A stretch of 64,000 nucleotides of DNA from Spizellomyces punctatus DAOM BR117 (Eukaryota > Chytridiomycota > Chytridiomycetes > Spizellomycetales > Spizellomycetaceae). A program made the position numbers and the translations under genes. The notes under the pieces were generated by a model. That model searched no databases. It was not told where the DNA came from and saw nothing but the letters and a program-made list of their open reading frames with translations. Every line of letters begins with the position of its first letter. Positions within the stretch are counted from its first letter, which is position 1. Shown here one piece after another: positions 35,840-47,418 of the stretch. The DNA lies in contig NW_015971539.1 in NCBI RefSeq assembly GCF_000182565.1, positions 124,001-188,000 on the forward strand. The letters are read 5' to 3'.

Positions 35840-35915
35840 TGGAATGGTCATTGGCTCCCTCAACTTGTAGATTTTGCCCATTTTATATTATTTATCTTTA
35901 TCTGAATATAAAAGC

Positions 35916-37624
35916 TTATATTTTGACCCTCAAATGAAAGTTCTTCAACCTTGTCAAGTGGTCGAAACTGACATTGTAAACAAATGGATTAGCTTGATGA
36001 AAACATAACAGACCAATCGTCGTAGTGTCATGCAAACTCACCCAAACTTTGATAGCGTGACACCTCTCCCAGAGTCTTTCCAGCCGGTCCACGCCATTGC
36101 CGGATCCAGATAATCACAGCGATTCATAAACACCGTGCCAACTTGCAAACTGAAAAAAAAGTTTCAACAAACCAGCTGCCGAACTTGACAAAAGAGACGA
36201 CTTACTCCTCCCCAATGTTCAACCCCTTTTCCACATCTTTTGTCCAAATCGAGGCAGTCAAGCCAAACTCGGAATCATTCATTAACTGAACAGCTTCCGC
36301 ATCAGACGCAACTTTCATGATTCCAACCACAGGCCCGAATGTCTCTTCCCGCATGATACGCATGGAGTGGTCCACATTGATGAGAACTTGGGGAGCAACG
36401 TAGGGTGTGCCGGGCTTGGCTGATGGAAAGAGGCTTTCGTCGATAAGAGGTTTGGCGCCTTTTGAGACTAAAAATGCCAAAGCGTGGTTTGTTTACAATG
36501 CAAAAAGGTACTTTGCGCTCATATATCAAACTTACTAGCGTCCGCAACGTGTTCACGAATGACATGTGCAGATTCAGTCCGTATGACTGGTCCAAGATTG
36601 GTTTCTGGAGCAAAGGGATCACCAAGCTTATACCCTTTGACAACTTGAACAACCTTTTCCAAGAACTGATCCCAAACCTCCTGCCGAACGTAGACCCTCT
36701 CAATTCCGCAACAGCTCTGTCCAGAGTTGTACATGGCACCATCTACAATATTCTCTGCCGCATAGAGAACGTCTGCATCTTGGCGAACGTAGGCAGCGTC
36801 TTTTCCACCCAATTCGAGACCCACGCCAATGAAGCGATCGGACGCTGCTTTGGAAACTTCCTTACCACCACGGACGGATCCAGTAAAGAGAATGTGGGAG
36901 AGAAGGGGATGCTTGATGAGGAGCTCGGTGGTAGGATGGCTAATGTGAAGATGCTGGGTCGTAATACATGTAAACAAGGATTCAAAGAGAAGATGGTAGC
37001 CAGTTTGCACGTTACCTGAAATACACCATCAGGTAAACCTGCTTCTTTGAAGGCCGCCGAAAACCGTTCAGCACAAGGGAAGGTCTGCGGAGCATGCTTC
37101 AAAATAACCGTATTCCCTATTGTCAATAACCATTAGAGATGTTAATACGCGTCGCTCTCAAAGAGACAACACCTACCTGCTAAAAGAGCAGGCACCACCC
37201 CATTCACTGCAATCAAATAGGGATAATTCCATGCCGCAATAACCAGCACAGTCCCCAAAGGTTCTTTTCTCATAAACCTTTGAAAGCCCTCCTTTGGCTC
37301 ACACTCAACGTCCTTTAATGCCTCGGGCGCCACAGACATCATGTACCGCGCACGCTCCTCTAGGCCGCGTAACTCATTATAGTTTTGTTTTAACGGACGA
37401 CCAATGAGGTTGGCCAGCTCGGTAGCAATATCATCCTTTTTAGATAGAATAGACGTCAAAAACTTTTCCATGATAGCAATTCGCTCCTCGAGCGCTGTTT
37501 TACGCCACGACTGAAAGGCATTTGACGAGTGCTTCAAGGCATTTATGGCTTCATCGGGGGATGAGAGGGGAACGGTTTTGTAGGGAGTAGAATCCCCAGG
37601 TGAGACGACAGTGTAGCTCTCCAT
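35916..37624 (-). CDS. Aldehyde dehydrogenase (NAD(P)+-dependent)
   Basis: Six exons, 37624-37177, 37116-37016, 36953-36536, 36467-36206, 36149-36042 and 35967-35916, give 462 residues, all in phase with introns of 56-74 nt. It oxidises aldehydes to acids. Family landmarks in order: GTVLVIAAWNYPY, AGNTVILKHAPQ, LFTGSVRGGKEV, the catalytic Glu in LELGGKD, the catalytic Cys in MYNSGQSCCGIER, EETFGPVV and the C-terminal WTGWKDSGRG and LSKFGFDHLT. Its ~460 residues match soluble ALDHs. No targeting peptide is visible, so it is probably cytosolic. Substrate preference cannot be judged; the NRCDYLDPAMAWTG segment occurs in an uncharacterised ALDH subgroup. It starts 267 bp from the divergent secreted-protein gene. 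Confidence 0.95.
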
Positions 37625-37810
37625 TCTATGCTCAAGATAGCTGCAAGATGAGTGAAAGGGAAACCCACTGCGACGGGATGGGCTTTGTCATTCGGTGATA
37701 CAAGCTGTTGCTATGGTGTGGCAGACTCATAGCCACCTTGGCATTTGCGCACCTGATAGTTCTCAAACCCAATGTCTTATGACGATTACTTTTTATTTTT
37801 ACTTGCATCT

Positions 37811-37820
37811 GTATATAAAG
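37811..37820 (+). promoter_or_regulatory. TATA box of the secreted-protein gene
   Basis: GTATATAAAG lies about 75 bp upstream of the ATG at 37892, in the short spacer shared with the divergent aldehyde dehydrogenase. Confidence 0.65.
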
Positions 37821-37891
37821 CAAACGTTTTTGCATTGAGCATCTTGTCATATTCATTAGACTTGCCTATTACAACGCTTACGCCCTAATAA

Positions 37892-39256
37892 ATGCGTTTC
37901 AACTTTGCCCTAGTTCTTCTCTATGTCGTCTTGCTAGCACTTTCCAAGGAAGCGATCGCAGCAAAAGGCAGTAGCGGCGGTGGAGGAAAAGGCGGTAGCA
38001 CGGGAGGTAAGGGAGGCGGAACTTCAAGCGGAGGCAAAAACACTGGGAGCGGGGGAAGCACTGGAGGCAAGCCAAGCGGGATTCCCCGGACCTCGCCGGG
38101 ATCAACAATAGGGAGTGGATACAAGACCAAGGGGTACACACCAGGTGCAGCGACCAACCGCGGTGTATTCAACCCAAGCAATCGAGGAGTTGGATCAGGC
38201 TTTTTTGGAAACGGCCTTGGTCACAATCGACTCTTCTGGATAGCGCTGTTTGGGCCTCTGGCTTTTCACCATTGCGGGTACCATTGTCGCTACGGGCAAC
38301 GATATAACGAGAATGAAGGAAAATACTACGTGCGACAGTATGATCCCTTGGTAAACAATAATACAAAAACTGTTATATACAGCACGGCACGGAATACCGA
38401 CGACGGTGCCGACAATCGTATGCAGTTTGTCTTTTCTACAGCAAGTTATCCTTCCATTCGCGCCACCTACTATGATTCCTCGAATGTGCAAGCAGCGAGC
38501 GGTGAAGGAGATTTTACCTATGGGTTGACGTTGTTCAGGGTATTGGAATACGTTGATGGTGACGGAAACGGCGTCTTTTCCCAAGCGGACAATGTAACCC
38601 GTTCGGTGGACCTGAATCAAGGACAGTGGGGTCCTCTTTCTTTTATTGAGAAATTCTCGGATACAAGGCGGTACTATGAAGCTACCTCTGAGATGGTAGC
38701 TCCCGTTGCCAATTCAACCCAAAATGTCACTTTTGCTGTGACATTTCGTGCGACCAACATCCTCATAAACTCCACCGACACACTTGTGCTTCCGAACGCG
38801 GGAATGATAGATTTCAATATCAAAGGTCTCACACCACAAACCAACGTAGCTCTCCAAGTCCTCCTTCGCTCCTCTGAACAATTCAAGTCAGACCCGAACC
38901 CAACTCTAAAAGACGGGAACCTGACCAAAGGAATTGGATTCGGCGATGCTGCCGGGGGCCGCTTTGAGTGGTTTACCACATCGGCGACAGGCTCGCCTCT
39001 CACATCCGACAACATTACGAACCCCACTGCCGGCACCACATCCGAAGATACCAGGATAGTCGGCGGCAAGAATGAGACTGTCCAGATGCAAACACTGAAC
39101 CTTGTATCTGGGTCGGGTAGTGTCAATGTCCGGGCTATATCGTTTTTAGATGAGGAGATTTTGACCCCAGAGTTTAGCTCTGCAAGGAGGGCTATAAGCA
39201 AGACGTGGGTTGGGGGTCTAGTGGTTTTCACTGCTATGTGGATGTTACTTTTGTAG
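37892..39256 (+). CDS. Secreted Gly-rich protein with EF-hand-like loop and hydrophobic tail
   Basis: A single exon of 454 residues. A signal peptide (cleavage near AIAA) is followed by ~50 residues of Gly/Ser/Lys (GGGGKGGSTGGKGGG). Then comes a hydrophobic HHC-containing segment (FWIALFGPLAFHHCGYHC). The body contains a loop DGDGNGVFSQAD that matches the D-x-D-G-x-G-x-x-S calcium-binding EF-hand loop, though isolated. Numerous N-x-S/T sequons and a final hydrophobic stretch (GGLVVFTAMWMLLL) suggest a cell-surface protein, GPI-anchored or membrane-tethered. I recognise no named family. Surface adhesion or a wall role would be inference. Confidence 0.75.
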   Translation: MRFNFALVLLYVVLLALSKEAIAAKGSSGGGGKGGSTGGKGGGTSSGGKNTGSGGSTGGKPSGIPRTSPGSTIGSGYKTKGYTPGAATNRGVFNPSNRGVGSGFFGNGLGHNRLFWIALFGPLAFHHCGYHCRYGQRYNENEGKYYVRQYDPLVNNNTKTVIYSTARNTDDGADNRMQFVFSTASYPSIRATYYDSSNVQAASGEGDFTYGLTLFRVLEYVDGDGNGVFSQADNVTRSVDLNQGQWGPLSFIEKFSDTRRYYEATSEMVAPVANSTQNVTFAVTFRATNILINSTDTLVLPNAGMIDFNIKGLTPQTNVALQVLLRSSEQFKSDPNPTLKDGNLTKGIGFGDAAGGRFEWFTTSATGSPLTSDNITNPTAGTTSEDTRIVGGKNETVQMQTLNLVSGSGSVNVRAISFLDEEILTPEFSSARRAISKTWVGGLVVFTAMWMLLL

Positions 39257-39533
39257 ATACATTGTATGTAGAAGCGATTTTGGATATTTTTGGATTTTGG
39301 TAGATTGTATCTAAAGACTTGAACAAGTTAGCTGACAATTCAATTCCAGTCTGATCATTCGTAGATGCATGTATACTTCTAAGCTACCTGTCCCATAAAG
39401 CCCTAAAAGTTGATCAGCTTACGTAAGTCGGCATAAACGGCTGAGGAGGAGTGACGTGACCTTGCGACTTGGCAAGGAAGCCTCAACTCTCAACACTACA
39501 TTGGAACGAATCCCATAAAAACGGTTGAACGAC

Positions 39534-40619
39534 ATGCCAATCATTTACGGCCTGGTCGCCCGAGGCGCCATCATCCTCGCCGAGCATGCAACGACAACAG
39601 GAAACTTTACCACTGTCACCCAACACATTCTCGAACGCCTACCGGAAGGCGATTCGAAAATGACGTTTGTTTACGATAGGTTTGTTGTTTTGAATATTGT
39701 GTTAGGTGCCATTGAACAGTTGGCTGACGGTATATTGGACTATCAGATATCTATTCCATTACATTAGCCGCAACAACATTACGTATCTCTGCTTAGCTGA
39801 CGATTCATTTGGTCAGTAGATTGGGCGACCATGACATTTTTTCACACCGAACTTACAAATCTCTTGCACAGGTCGTCGCCTCCCATTCGCATTCCTGGAA
39901 GATATCTCCCGCCGCTTCGAAAATGCATATGGAGATAGAGCCCAAACAGCGATTGCATATGGGTTGAACGAGTTTTCCAAAGTGATTGCAACGCAGATGG
40001 TGGGAATTGTCTACATGTTGAGCAAAAATGGTCCATCACTAAATACATGTCGTACCACTGTTTAGGAGTATTACTCAAACAACCAGGGTGCAGACCGATT
40101 GAGACAGGTGCAAGGAGAGATTGATCAAGTGCGAGATGTGATGGTGCACAATATTGGTACGTCTGCCTATCCTATGAATGAACCAACCGCTATCTTCGCA
40201 CGCTGCTAACATCATTCCGATGATTAGAAAAAGTTTTGGAAAGAGGCGAACGCATTGAGATCCTCGTTGACAAAACCGACAATCTAAACCAAACCTCTTT
40301 TGCCTTCAAGAAACGCTCAACGGCTCTTCGTCGACGAGAATGGTGGAAAAACACTCGGTTGATGATCATTCTCGTTGCTGTTATCTTTCTGGTCATTTAC
40401 TTTACCGTTGGAGCTTCGTGTGGGTTCCCTGGATTCCACAAGTGCATTGTGGGTAGCTGTTTTATTTTTGATTGACAAGCTTGGTGTTTTAACTACTTAT
40501 GATAGGGTTCTGACTCCGCCAACAATGTCACGTAAGTCATATCCTAGCATGCGCTGTACGTGTTACACATGTCCCTAACGAGATCCTGTAGGCCAAACTC
40601 TGCTCAACTGCTGGAATAA
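39534..40619 (+). CDS. VAMP7: VAMP7-like longin R-SNARE
   Basis: Seven exons, 39534-39679, 39768-39811, 39872-39999, 40066-40156, 40228-40448, 40506-40531 and 40592-40619, give 227 residues. It mediates fusion with vacuole or late endosome membranes. The longin domain (residues ~1-120) begins MPIIYGLVARG and contains ITYLCLADDSFG and GDRAQTAIAYGLNEF. The SNARE motif follows (LRQVQGEIDQVRDVMVHNIE) with the zero-layer Arg in ERGERIE and the VDKTDNL block. A single transmembrane helix (LMIILVAVIFLVIYFTVG) comes next. A lumenal tail of about 30 residues with two Cys and an NVT sequon is encoded partly by two tiny exons (26 and 28 nt). The longin-SNARE-TM order separates it from YKT6, which lacks a TM. 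Confidence 0.93.
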
Positions 40620-41001
40620 CGTCTCCCTTCCGTTGATGAGGACACGTAGATTTGCGTCATTTGCAAGTTTGCCACTTGTGCTTGTACCTCTGTTTGTAAA
40701 AAGCGACATATATGTGAATATAAGATCTTGTTTGAACATATTGGGGAGGTTGTTAACGGAAACTCTCGGGTGGACATTTAAATGATTGTGATACGATGGA
40801 CTATGAGCTGCACCGACTCTGGATACTTGGTGATGAGACGTGAAATTGATATCCTCCTACAGTCTTGTTCACTATAGAGTAATTGATGTTTGTCTTTCTT
40901 TTTGTCATATTCGTAACGTCAGTCGTTGATATCTTTTCTTTTCATCCTTTTTTCACAATTGGTCTATGACCAGTGCCAACGCAACTATCAGTCCATCTCA
41001 G
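40620..41001. other. Intergenic region
   Basis: This 0.38 kb between the SNARE gene and the tandem repeat is AT-rich. I see no feature in it. Confidence 0.5.
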
Positions 41002-41396
41002 CCAGGTCCTCCCTCAGCCCGAAGACATATTGGGTATAGCAGCCGCCCCAACCATCGCGACTGCAGTCCATGCAACCACCCACATGCAACATAGTACGAT
41101 CCAGGTCCTCCCTCAGCCCGAAGACATATTGGGTATAGCAGCCGCCCCAACCAACGCGACTGCAGTCCATGCAACCACCCACTCAGGCCCTCCCTCCGCC
41201 CGAAGGCATCATTGGGTTATATCCCTCCGCCCGAAGGCATCATCGGGATATAAGTAGCTGCTCCACACCAGCGCAGACTACAGTCCATCTCAACCACGGG
41301 TCCTCCCTCCGCCCGAAGGCATCGTCAGGTATACCTCCGTCCGAAGACATCATTGGTATAGCAGCCGCCCCAACCATCGCGGGTCTGCAGTCAGCG
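41002..41396 (-). repeat. Tandem repeat with 99-bp period, degenerating rightward
   Basis: Two near-perfect units (41002-41100 and 41101 onward) are followed by shorter, degenerate units sharing CCTCCGCCCGAAGGCATCAT. On the minus strand the unit opens a Cys-rich frame (GGCMDCSRDGWGGCYTQYVF per unit), and in another minus frame each unit begins with an ATG giving MVGAAAIPNMSSG. A TATA-like box on the same strand lies at 41440. No unit ends in a long ORF, so a protein is not claimed. It could be a relic of a repetitive secreted protein or a satellite seed. Confidence 0.75.
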
Positions 41397-41437
41397 TCAA
41401 CCGGTGAAGTTCAAAGCAGGGGGACAAGGGAAGTGTG

Positions 41438-41464
41438 CCTTTTTATAACCGAGGGCGACTGCGC
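41438..41464 (-). promoter_or_regulatory. Promoter-like core, copy 1 (toward the tandem repeat)
   Basis: On the minus strand this reads GCGCAGTCGCCCTCGGTTAT followed by AAAAAGGC. It matches copy 2 at 42289-42317 in opposite orientation (GCGCAGT, a C-rich spacer, GGTTATAAAAAGGC). It faces the tandem repeat at 41.0-41.4 kb. Confidence 0.55.
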
Positions 41465-41763
41465 GTTTGGGGTTGTGGGGCAGGGCATGCAACGTAAGCT
41501 TTTCTCTCGAGAAGACGATGACGTTCTAGTCCCTTGAGAGTAGCACCAATCGACGTTGATTTGTAGAACGTGCTTCTACCCCTGGCATCTCCTTGACGCG
41601 CTCGTTCTTCTGCGGAAATTCACGACGAACCTTCTCGACCGACTGCGACCGCCGTAAAACAACTGGACATTAAAACGACATTGAGCATTGAAAGGCTGTC
41701 CATATCCTGCATTGCCTGCTGTTGATATGTGCAAAACGGTCGTTTTCATCCTACTCGAGTAGC

Positions 41764-42143
41764 GTGGGAAAAAGATAAATAAATGACTAACGCGCTCACA
41801 TAGTCATCACACCTTCAAAAGGGGGTTTAATCCAGGAGGGCGACCGCAGGGCTTCTTTTTTGAACATTCGTACAAAACCTATCTGATCACGATTAACTGC
41901 TCAAAGGGGCACTGGAGCACCGACCATCTAGTTGCTGTCGGGTTATGCGAATATTGACAGAGCTTTTTCGAGTGCGACAAACCCCCACATCTAGGCTCGA
42001 CGGAGAGCGATCCTTAAGCAAAACAAGTACTGGACATCCTTTGCTGTCTGTGCATACGATATTCGTCTTTCATATCGTTCGGGCAGGACCGTGGGAAAAT
42101 CAAGATAAACAAATGACTCGCTTCATCACGCGTTTACATAATC
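41764..42143 (+). repeat. Degenerate direct duplication, two copies
   Basis: The block GTGGGAAAAAGATAAATAAA at 41764 recurs at 42091 as a diverged copy (GTGGGAAAATCAAGATAAAC), followed in both by TGACT and an ACGCG..TCACATA / ACGCG..TTACATA segment. Similarity extends weakly upstream (TGTCCAT/GGACAT, GCTGT). It looks like an old tandem duplication about 325 bp apart inside the island. Confidence 0.55.
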
Positions 42144-42288
42144 TTGACTCGCGCGCGTGTGCAAGGGGAACGAACGCATGCCAGGAGGTGAAAACGACGA
42201 CGATGATTGGGCGTTCATGGCGTGCTCAGAAGAATGACGTACGCAGGATACGGAATCTTCCGCCGAGAATTCCGAATGGCAAAAAAAA

Positions 42289-42317
42289 GCGCAGTTCCCC
42301 AGGGTTATAAAAAGGCG
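42289..42317 (+). promoter_or_regulatory. Promoter-like core, copy 2
   Basis: GCGCAGTTCCCCAGGG followed by TTATAAAAAGGC. It is the inverted partner of copy 1 at 41438-41464. Downstream lies a pyrimidine-rich stretch and two copies of GGC[AG]TAAAACTC at 42373 and 42404, but no convincing ORF. Confidence 0.55.
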
Positions 42318-42399
42318 ACCCTCTCTCGCATATCCCCGCATTTCTCTTCATCTTTCCTTCCGCCTCGGGATGGCATAAAACTCGCTCCAGCCATGGGTA

Positions 42400-45300
42400 C
42401 TGGCGTAAAACTCAACTCGGTCCAAAAGTATACCGGATAACTTTAAAGGCCGTTGTAGTAATGCAACGTGATAACCTCTTTGAGGTGGGCGCCTGGGACT
42501 GATCGTGTGCGCGCGCCAGAAATGGTAGGAGCAACGACTCGCCGGAGCCTTCGGGCGATGATGGCATCCTCTTCGGGGGAAGGGCCTGTGATAAAGGATG
42601 AAAAGGATGAAAATGATTGCTAGCCAAACTGCCGTTGAAATCCTATCCAGACACACTCTCAAACGAACGCGATATTGCCTACAAGGCAACGCTCACTTTC
42701 TTCCCGCGTGGAACCGACACAGAAATACAACCCTATTATCCACCTGTATACGGCAGGATGTTACTACAAGAGTATGAATGGGTGAACCATAGCGCTGACA
42801 CACACGTTAAGCACGATTCATGAGGGCCGCTCTCGACAAACGAAATAAGTGATCTTGAATAAAACGAGCTGCCCCATATTGGAAGGCACAATTGTGTCGA
42901 CATCCATGAAACCTTGAGAGATTCTGGGTCCGTTTTCCGCCATAGGACACCATTGAGTGGTCCTCACAGCACTGGATGCGCTGATGTGAACGCTTTTAGT
43001 TCGTATCATATCGCTGCACACAATCGACTATTGGATATTTTACTGTTGAACTGCGATGCAAAACTGTTCATTGTTATGTTAACAGATCTGATAAATTGGA
43101 TTGTTCCATTTTTGTGTGCGGATGCGATGCAGGGCTGCCGATGGATAAAAGGATTCTCTGATTTCATGATTGATAATGCGATCCTGGTAAACTAGATGCC
43201 ATCTTGAGAATTATGTGATGCTGATTTAGCTGTCTTTATCTCGGAATCCGATCCCTATGATAAAGTCCTGATGCTGATAGTTATAGCCCTGTTGTGGATG
43301 AAATAGTTCTTTACTTTCCTGCAGATTCAAGCCGACCCTCTTCCTCGAATCTCTGACGTAGCTGTTCGAAACCAAATTGTCAGCAAATGACTCCAATAAG
43401 CTCCCCAGTCGGCCATCAAAGTTGCAAGGTAGGGCATCTATTCTGCAAACCTTATTCGAGGGTGTGGGTTCGTTGATAGTCTATGTCGCAGGCCTGAACC
43501 ATGGAGATCAGGCATGCTTATAATGCTAATGGCATTTACAACCATGCTTTAAGGACTGGAATTCCGGTTTATGTCTTCTTCCTATGGATATTTGCTTCTC
43601 GAGACCACTTTTTTCCTTTGGAATTCCAACACTCCCGCAAAGAATGGGCTATTTCCATCATGTAGCATGTTTCCTCTCAATAGAAAAAAGTATGCCAGAA
43701 GCTCTTTCTTTCTCGAACGCACTTTTGCCAACGGTGGGTTCTAATCCTGTTCAAGGTATCGTCTCAACCATAACCATTAGCTTAAGAAAGGAATATCTGT
43801 AATTTATTTTCAGTTCGCACACATTCGGGTAGCCAAACATCGTGAAGATTTTAGATCTTTAGAGCACTTTATACATCCTTTGGTACATTATTTATTTTAC
43901 ATGTCCTAGGGTCACCAGCTACTAGATGTTTTTCATTAAACACCTGGGGACAATATGACAGCTGATGAAAGATTGAGGCGGAGGCCAAAATTGATTCATA
44001 TGCTTTGCTTATTGTCTTTAGAAACAAGCATCTTACGCTGAAAATGGACCTTGAGCGCAAAAGGTGCACAAACCCGCGTCTGGTGAGGGATGCACCCTCC
44101 CGACGACAACAGGGAACCCCAAAAAAGAAACGCATCAATTATGATAGATATTAGGAACATGTATGACCAGATGCGCTGCCCAGGGATTTCGTGAAATGAT
44201 CCAAATGCAAACTTTATTGTTCGCAATTATCTCCAAACGGATTGTACAGCCTGGAACTGATTATCCAGGACATAATATACTTCCAATGCAATTAATATCC
44301 AGGATTCATGCTAGCATCGATACCATCAACGTCAATGTATGTGGTCGATGCCTTCTCTCAAAGCACAAATAATTATTGGTTTAAAGGTGCTCTCGATAAT
44401 CCCACTGCGAACAGTGACAGAGGTGTCATGCCAAGACCATTTTGCTCTCACTCCTTTAATTGGAAAGTGCTGGCAGGAACTGATGATCCAGGTAAGGTTA
44501 TATCATCGTTTATTAATCACACTCACAAGCTCTCGGTCAATAATTCTGCAGCCTAATGATTGAGTGTGTGTAGTGGGAGTATATTCTAGAATAAGGCTTT
44601 GCACCGACGATATCCTATGACTTGCTTGACGATAGGCGAGTCAAAGTTTTTCAATCAGACATTTAGCAATGTTGACTCAGTCGGAGTGATGCATCGGTCG
44701 ACTTGTCTTGTACTCTCTCGATGATTTCGGAAGTGATACATGTCGAGTGCTTGGATTGTGGGGGAGGACACTTGTTCTCGTTGGCAAATTGGAGATGAAA
44801 TAGAAGCATTACGTTGGAGCATCATAGCAAGTTGCAACTTTAGGATAAGGTATGCTACAAGTTCAATGTGCATGACATCCCTTGCGCCCGATCTTGCTTT
44901 AAGAACAAGTTTCGCGTTACTTTCCAGCTAAACGTCTTAAAGCAAGTATCGAATCCCAAGAGAAACAAAGTTCTAGCATGTGAACATGCTTTGTCGGATC
45001 ACCGGTCCTATGTGGTCTGGCAAGACTTTTCACCCGATTTATCTATCCCGCAGATTAGTGAGAATGTCCTTTATTGCGGACATCAGATATACTGCTTTTG
45101 CGAACGAAATGCGTTATGTACTAGAAGAAACAATTGACATGTAAGCTATGGCAGGGAGCGTTAACTAATCATGCAGGTATGCGTAAGGATGGTATCAGGC
45201 CGAAAACATTGTGTTTTGTTTCAAGAATCATTGAAACTATTCACAGAGCATATTGGAGCACAAGTCGCCATCATTGAATAAGGCCAATCATTCGAAGGAT

Positions 45301-47230
45301 ACATTTATGCAATCTTGTGTTGAGAAGCTGATGTCTACGGAAAGGCGTTCATAGTGAGCTTTCACATATTGATAACCGACCGGATTATGTAGCAGATGGA
45401 GAGAAGGTACTCGAGTGTGCTTTACACATGACGGATGACCAGGAACAAAATTCAAGTTGGCGGAAAAAGAACTGTACAAATGCGTGTGAAGAAAGCACTA
45501 TGACGCTCGATTTTCTGTTTTCATTTCGGCAAAGATGAACAGCATTAGGGTCTCACAGTTACTAGGCCCAATTTTTTCAACTCAGCATGCAACATTTGCA
45601 TATAACCATTGAATTCAGAGGCAAACGCTTCAGCCTTAGATAGAACGCTGTAAAGCGTTGGTGACAACGAGACGATCGTGCCGTTGCCAAACTGCCTCAC
45701 TCAAGAACCTCGATCCTCGTCATGTTGAAATGATAATTGCTAGTACTCGCTCCGATGGAACCGATCAAAAAATAGGATGGCAAAGGTGTCACGAATGATC
45801 CGTCAATTAAATAGCGCTCTGATGTGACATAAGTACCGATCTAGATCTAGCTTGCTGAAATGAGTACAAGTGAGGTCATTATAATCATGTCTTCTTTGCA
45901 TGTTGATTCTTCGCTTGAGACGAATTTTCGTCTTTATTTAATCGAAGGAACCCGAGATTTAATTGATGCAATGGATATCAACAAAGGGGCCAAACTAAAT
46001 GTCGATATGTTATGCTTTCAACGTGCCTACTGCCGAAAAGGCAAATGTTGCAGCTACAGTGTCAACCGGTCGCACCAGACGTGATGTCGGTGCTCTCCAC
46101 GCGACCAAAGGATCTCTCTGATGTGGTCGTTCAAGACTGGATAGTAAACAGCAGACGTCAGAATAGTCCACTAAAAGTATTCCACATTCTTTCATCATAT
46201 TCAGTTCAGTTGGTGCAGGTAAAAAGCACATTCGCAAAGATTATCTCAAGGAGATCACGACACTCTGCTGCAGGACAGGAAATAAACCGTGCAAACAAAA
46301 ATGGTGTAGACGGCATTTTCGAGATCTGGTAGATAAAAGTGATTTTACAAACCCGTGTCCCGAGTCAGACGTACTCTGGTCATCCGTGGTGAGAGCGGTC
46401 AGTTGATGAACGCTGCACACAATGCCCTGATCAGCGGGTGCTAAAAATGTCCCCGAGTACGATTCCTACATCTTTGTGCACGTCATTAGCATTACTCCCT
46501 TTCGCGCAGAGCATTTGTTACTAATCCCGAGCCTATAATATACAAAGATATCTCAAATATAATTGATACTGCGGCTCAAAACGTCGGTTTCTCAGAGAAT
46601 ATGACCGAGTTGAAGATCGCTCTTAACGACGCCGATTTTACGAGTATCAGTCTCGTTCTTCTGGCGTGTACAGAGAGTAGCGGCATGTCTGCACAACATC
46701 GTGTACTCTTTGTTTGTGAAGCAGAGGCGGGACGAATCTTGCAACCAGGGTGCAAAAAGGCGTTCCTCAGGCTAAATGAGGAAGATATTTGTTATTCCCC
46801 ACATTTCTATCTTCAGAGTCTTATGTTCGTTTGTATGACAGCCGGATGAATATCTTGTATTCCAAAGGAACGATAATGTCATGCCCGTGCCAGTGTATGA
46901 CATGCCTATTATCCCTGGCTTTGATGATAAAACTGCACATAGAGATAGGATCCGTTAAACGTACTCGTGAATTTATATTTCCTACCCGCACGTAAAAATA
47001 TGGAAGCAACTTTAAAACTTAATCGCTTCCATACTTATTTAATTACTAGTCCCAGCACAAATGTTTAAACCAGAGCACGTGCAAACCTCTCACGAGCATT
47101 TCGAAAGTGAAGGTTAAAGTTAAAGTTACTGACATAATTAACATACATAGTGTGGCGGTGATTGAAAATGGCACTAGAACTCATTATTATCCGGATTAAT
47201 CCGGTTAGTCATATCGCATAATCAGCACCC
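42400..47230. other. Gene-poor island with broken open segments
   Basis: No intact ORF with recognisable motifs lies here. Numerous 60-120 codon open segments (for example 42914-43195, 44308-44556, 44868-45137, 46490-46849, all plus) have protein-like composition but end at stops without splice rescue that I can see. This is the picture of decayed coding sequence rather than spacer. No reverse transcriptase, transposase or integrase motif was recognised, and no terminal repeat was found. Confidence 0.5.
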
Positions 47231-47245
47231 CCTCTGTCGCCCAAA

Positions 47246-47330
47246 GCGGTGAGGCATGCAGCGGTGTGGCATGCTAATATGATTTTTTTTTTTAAACTGC
47301 GGTGAGGCGCATGCCAAAGGTCTATAAAAG
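47246..47330 (+). promoter_or_regulatory. Promoter with triple GCGGTG motif and TATA box
   Basis: Three copies of a motif, GCGGTGAGGCATGC (47246), GCGGTGTGGCATGC (47261) and GCGGTGAGGCGCATGC (47299), precede TATAAAAG (47323-47330). The ATG of the small gene follows about 90 bp downstream. The copies look like binding sites for one regulator, which is inference. Confidence 0.5.
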
Positions 47331-47418
47331 GGGGGCCTTCTGTCTCTTTCCTCTTTACCCATCCTCGACTCTCGAAGCATCTGCGCAACGCTCACGCAGC
47401 ACTCTCAAGTCCATCATC

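Noticed and set aside
40960-41400. CRISPR array
   Set aside because: Fungal nuclear DNA; units are 99 bp without unique spacers.
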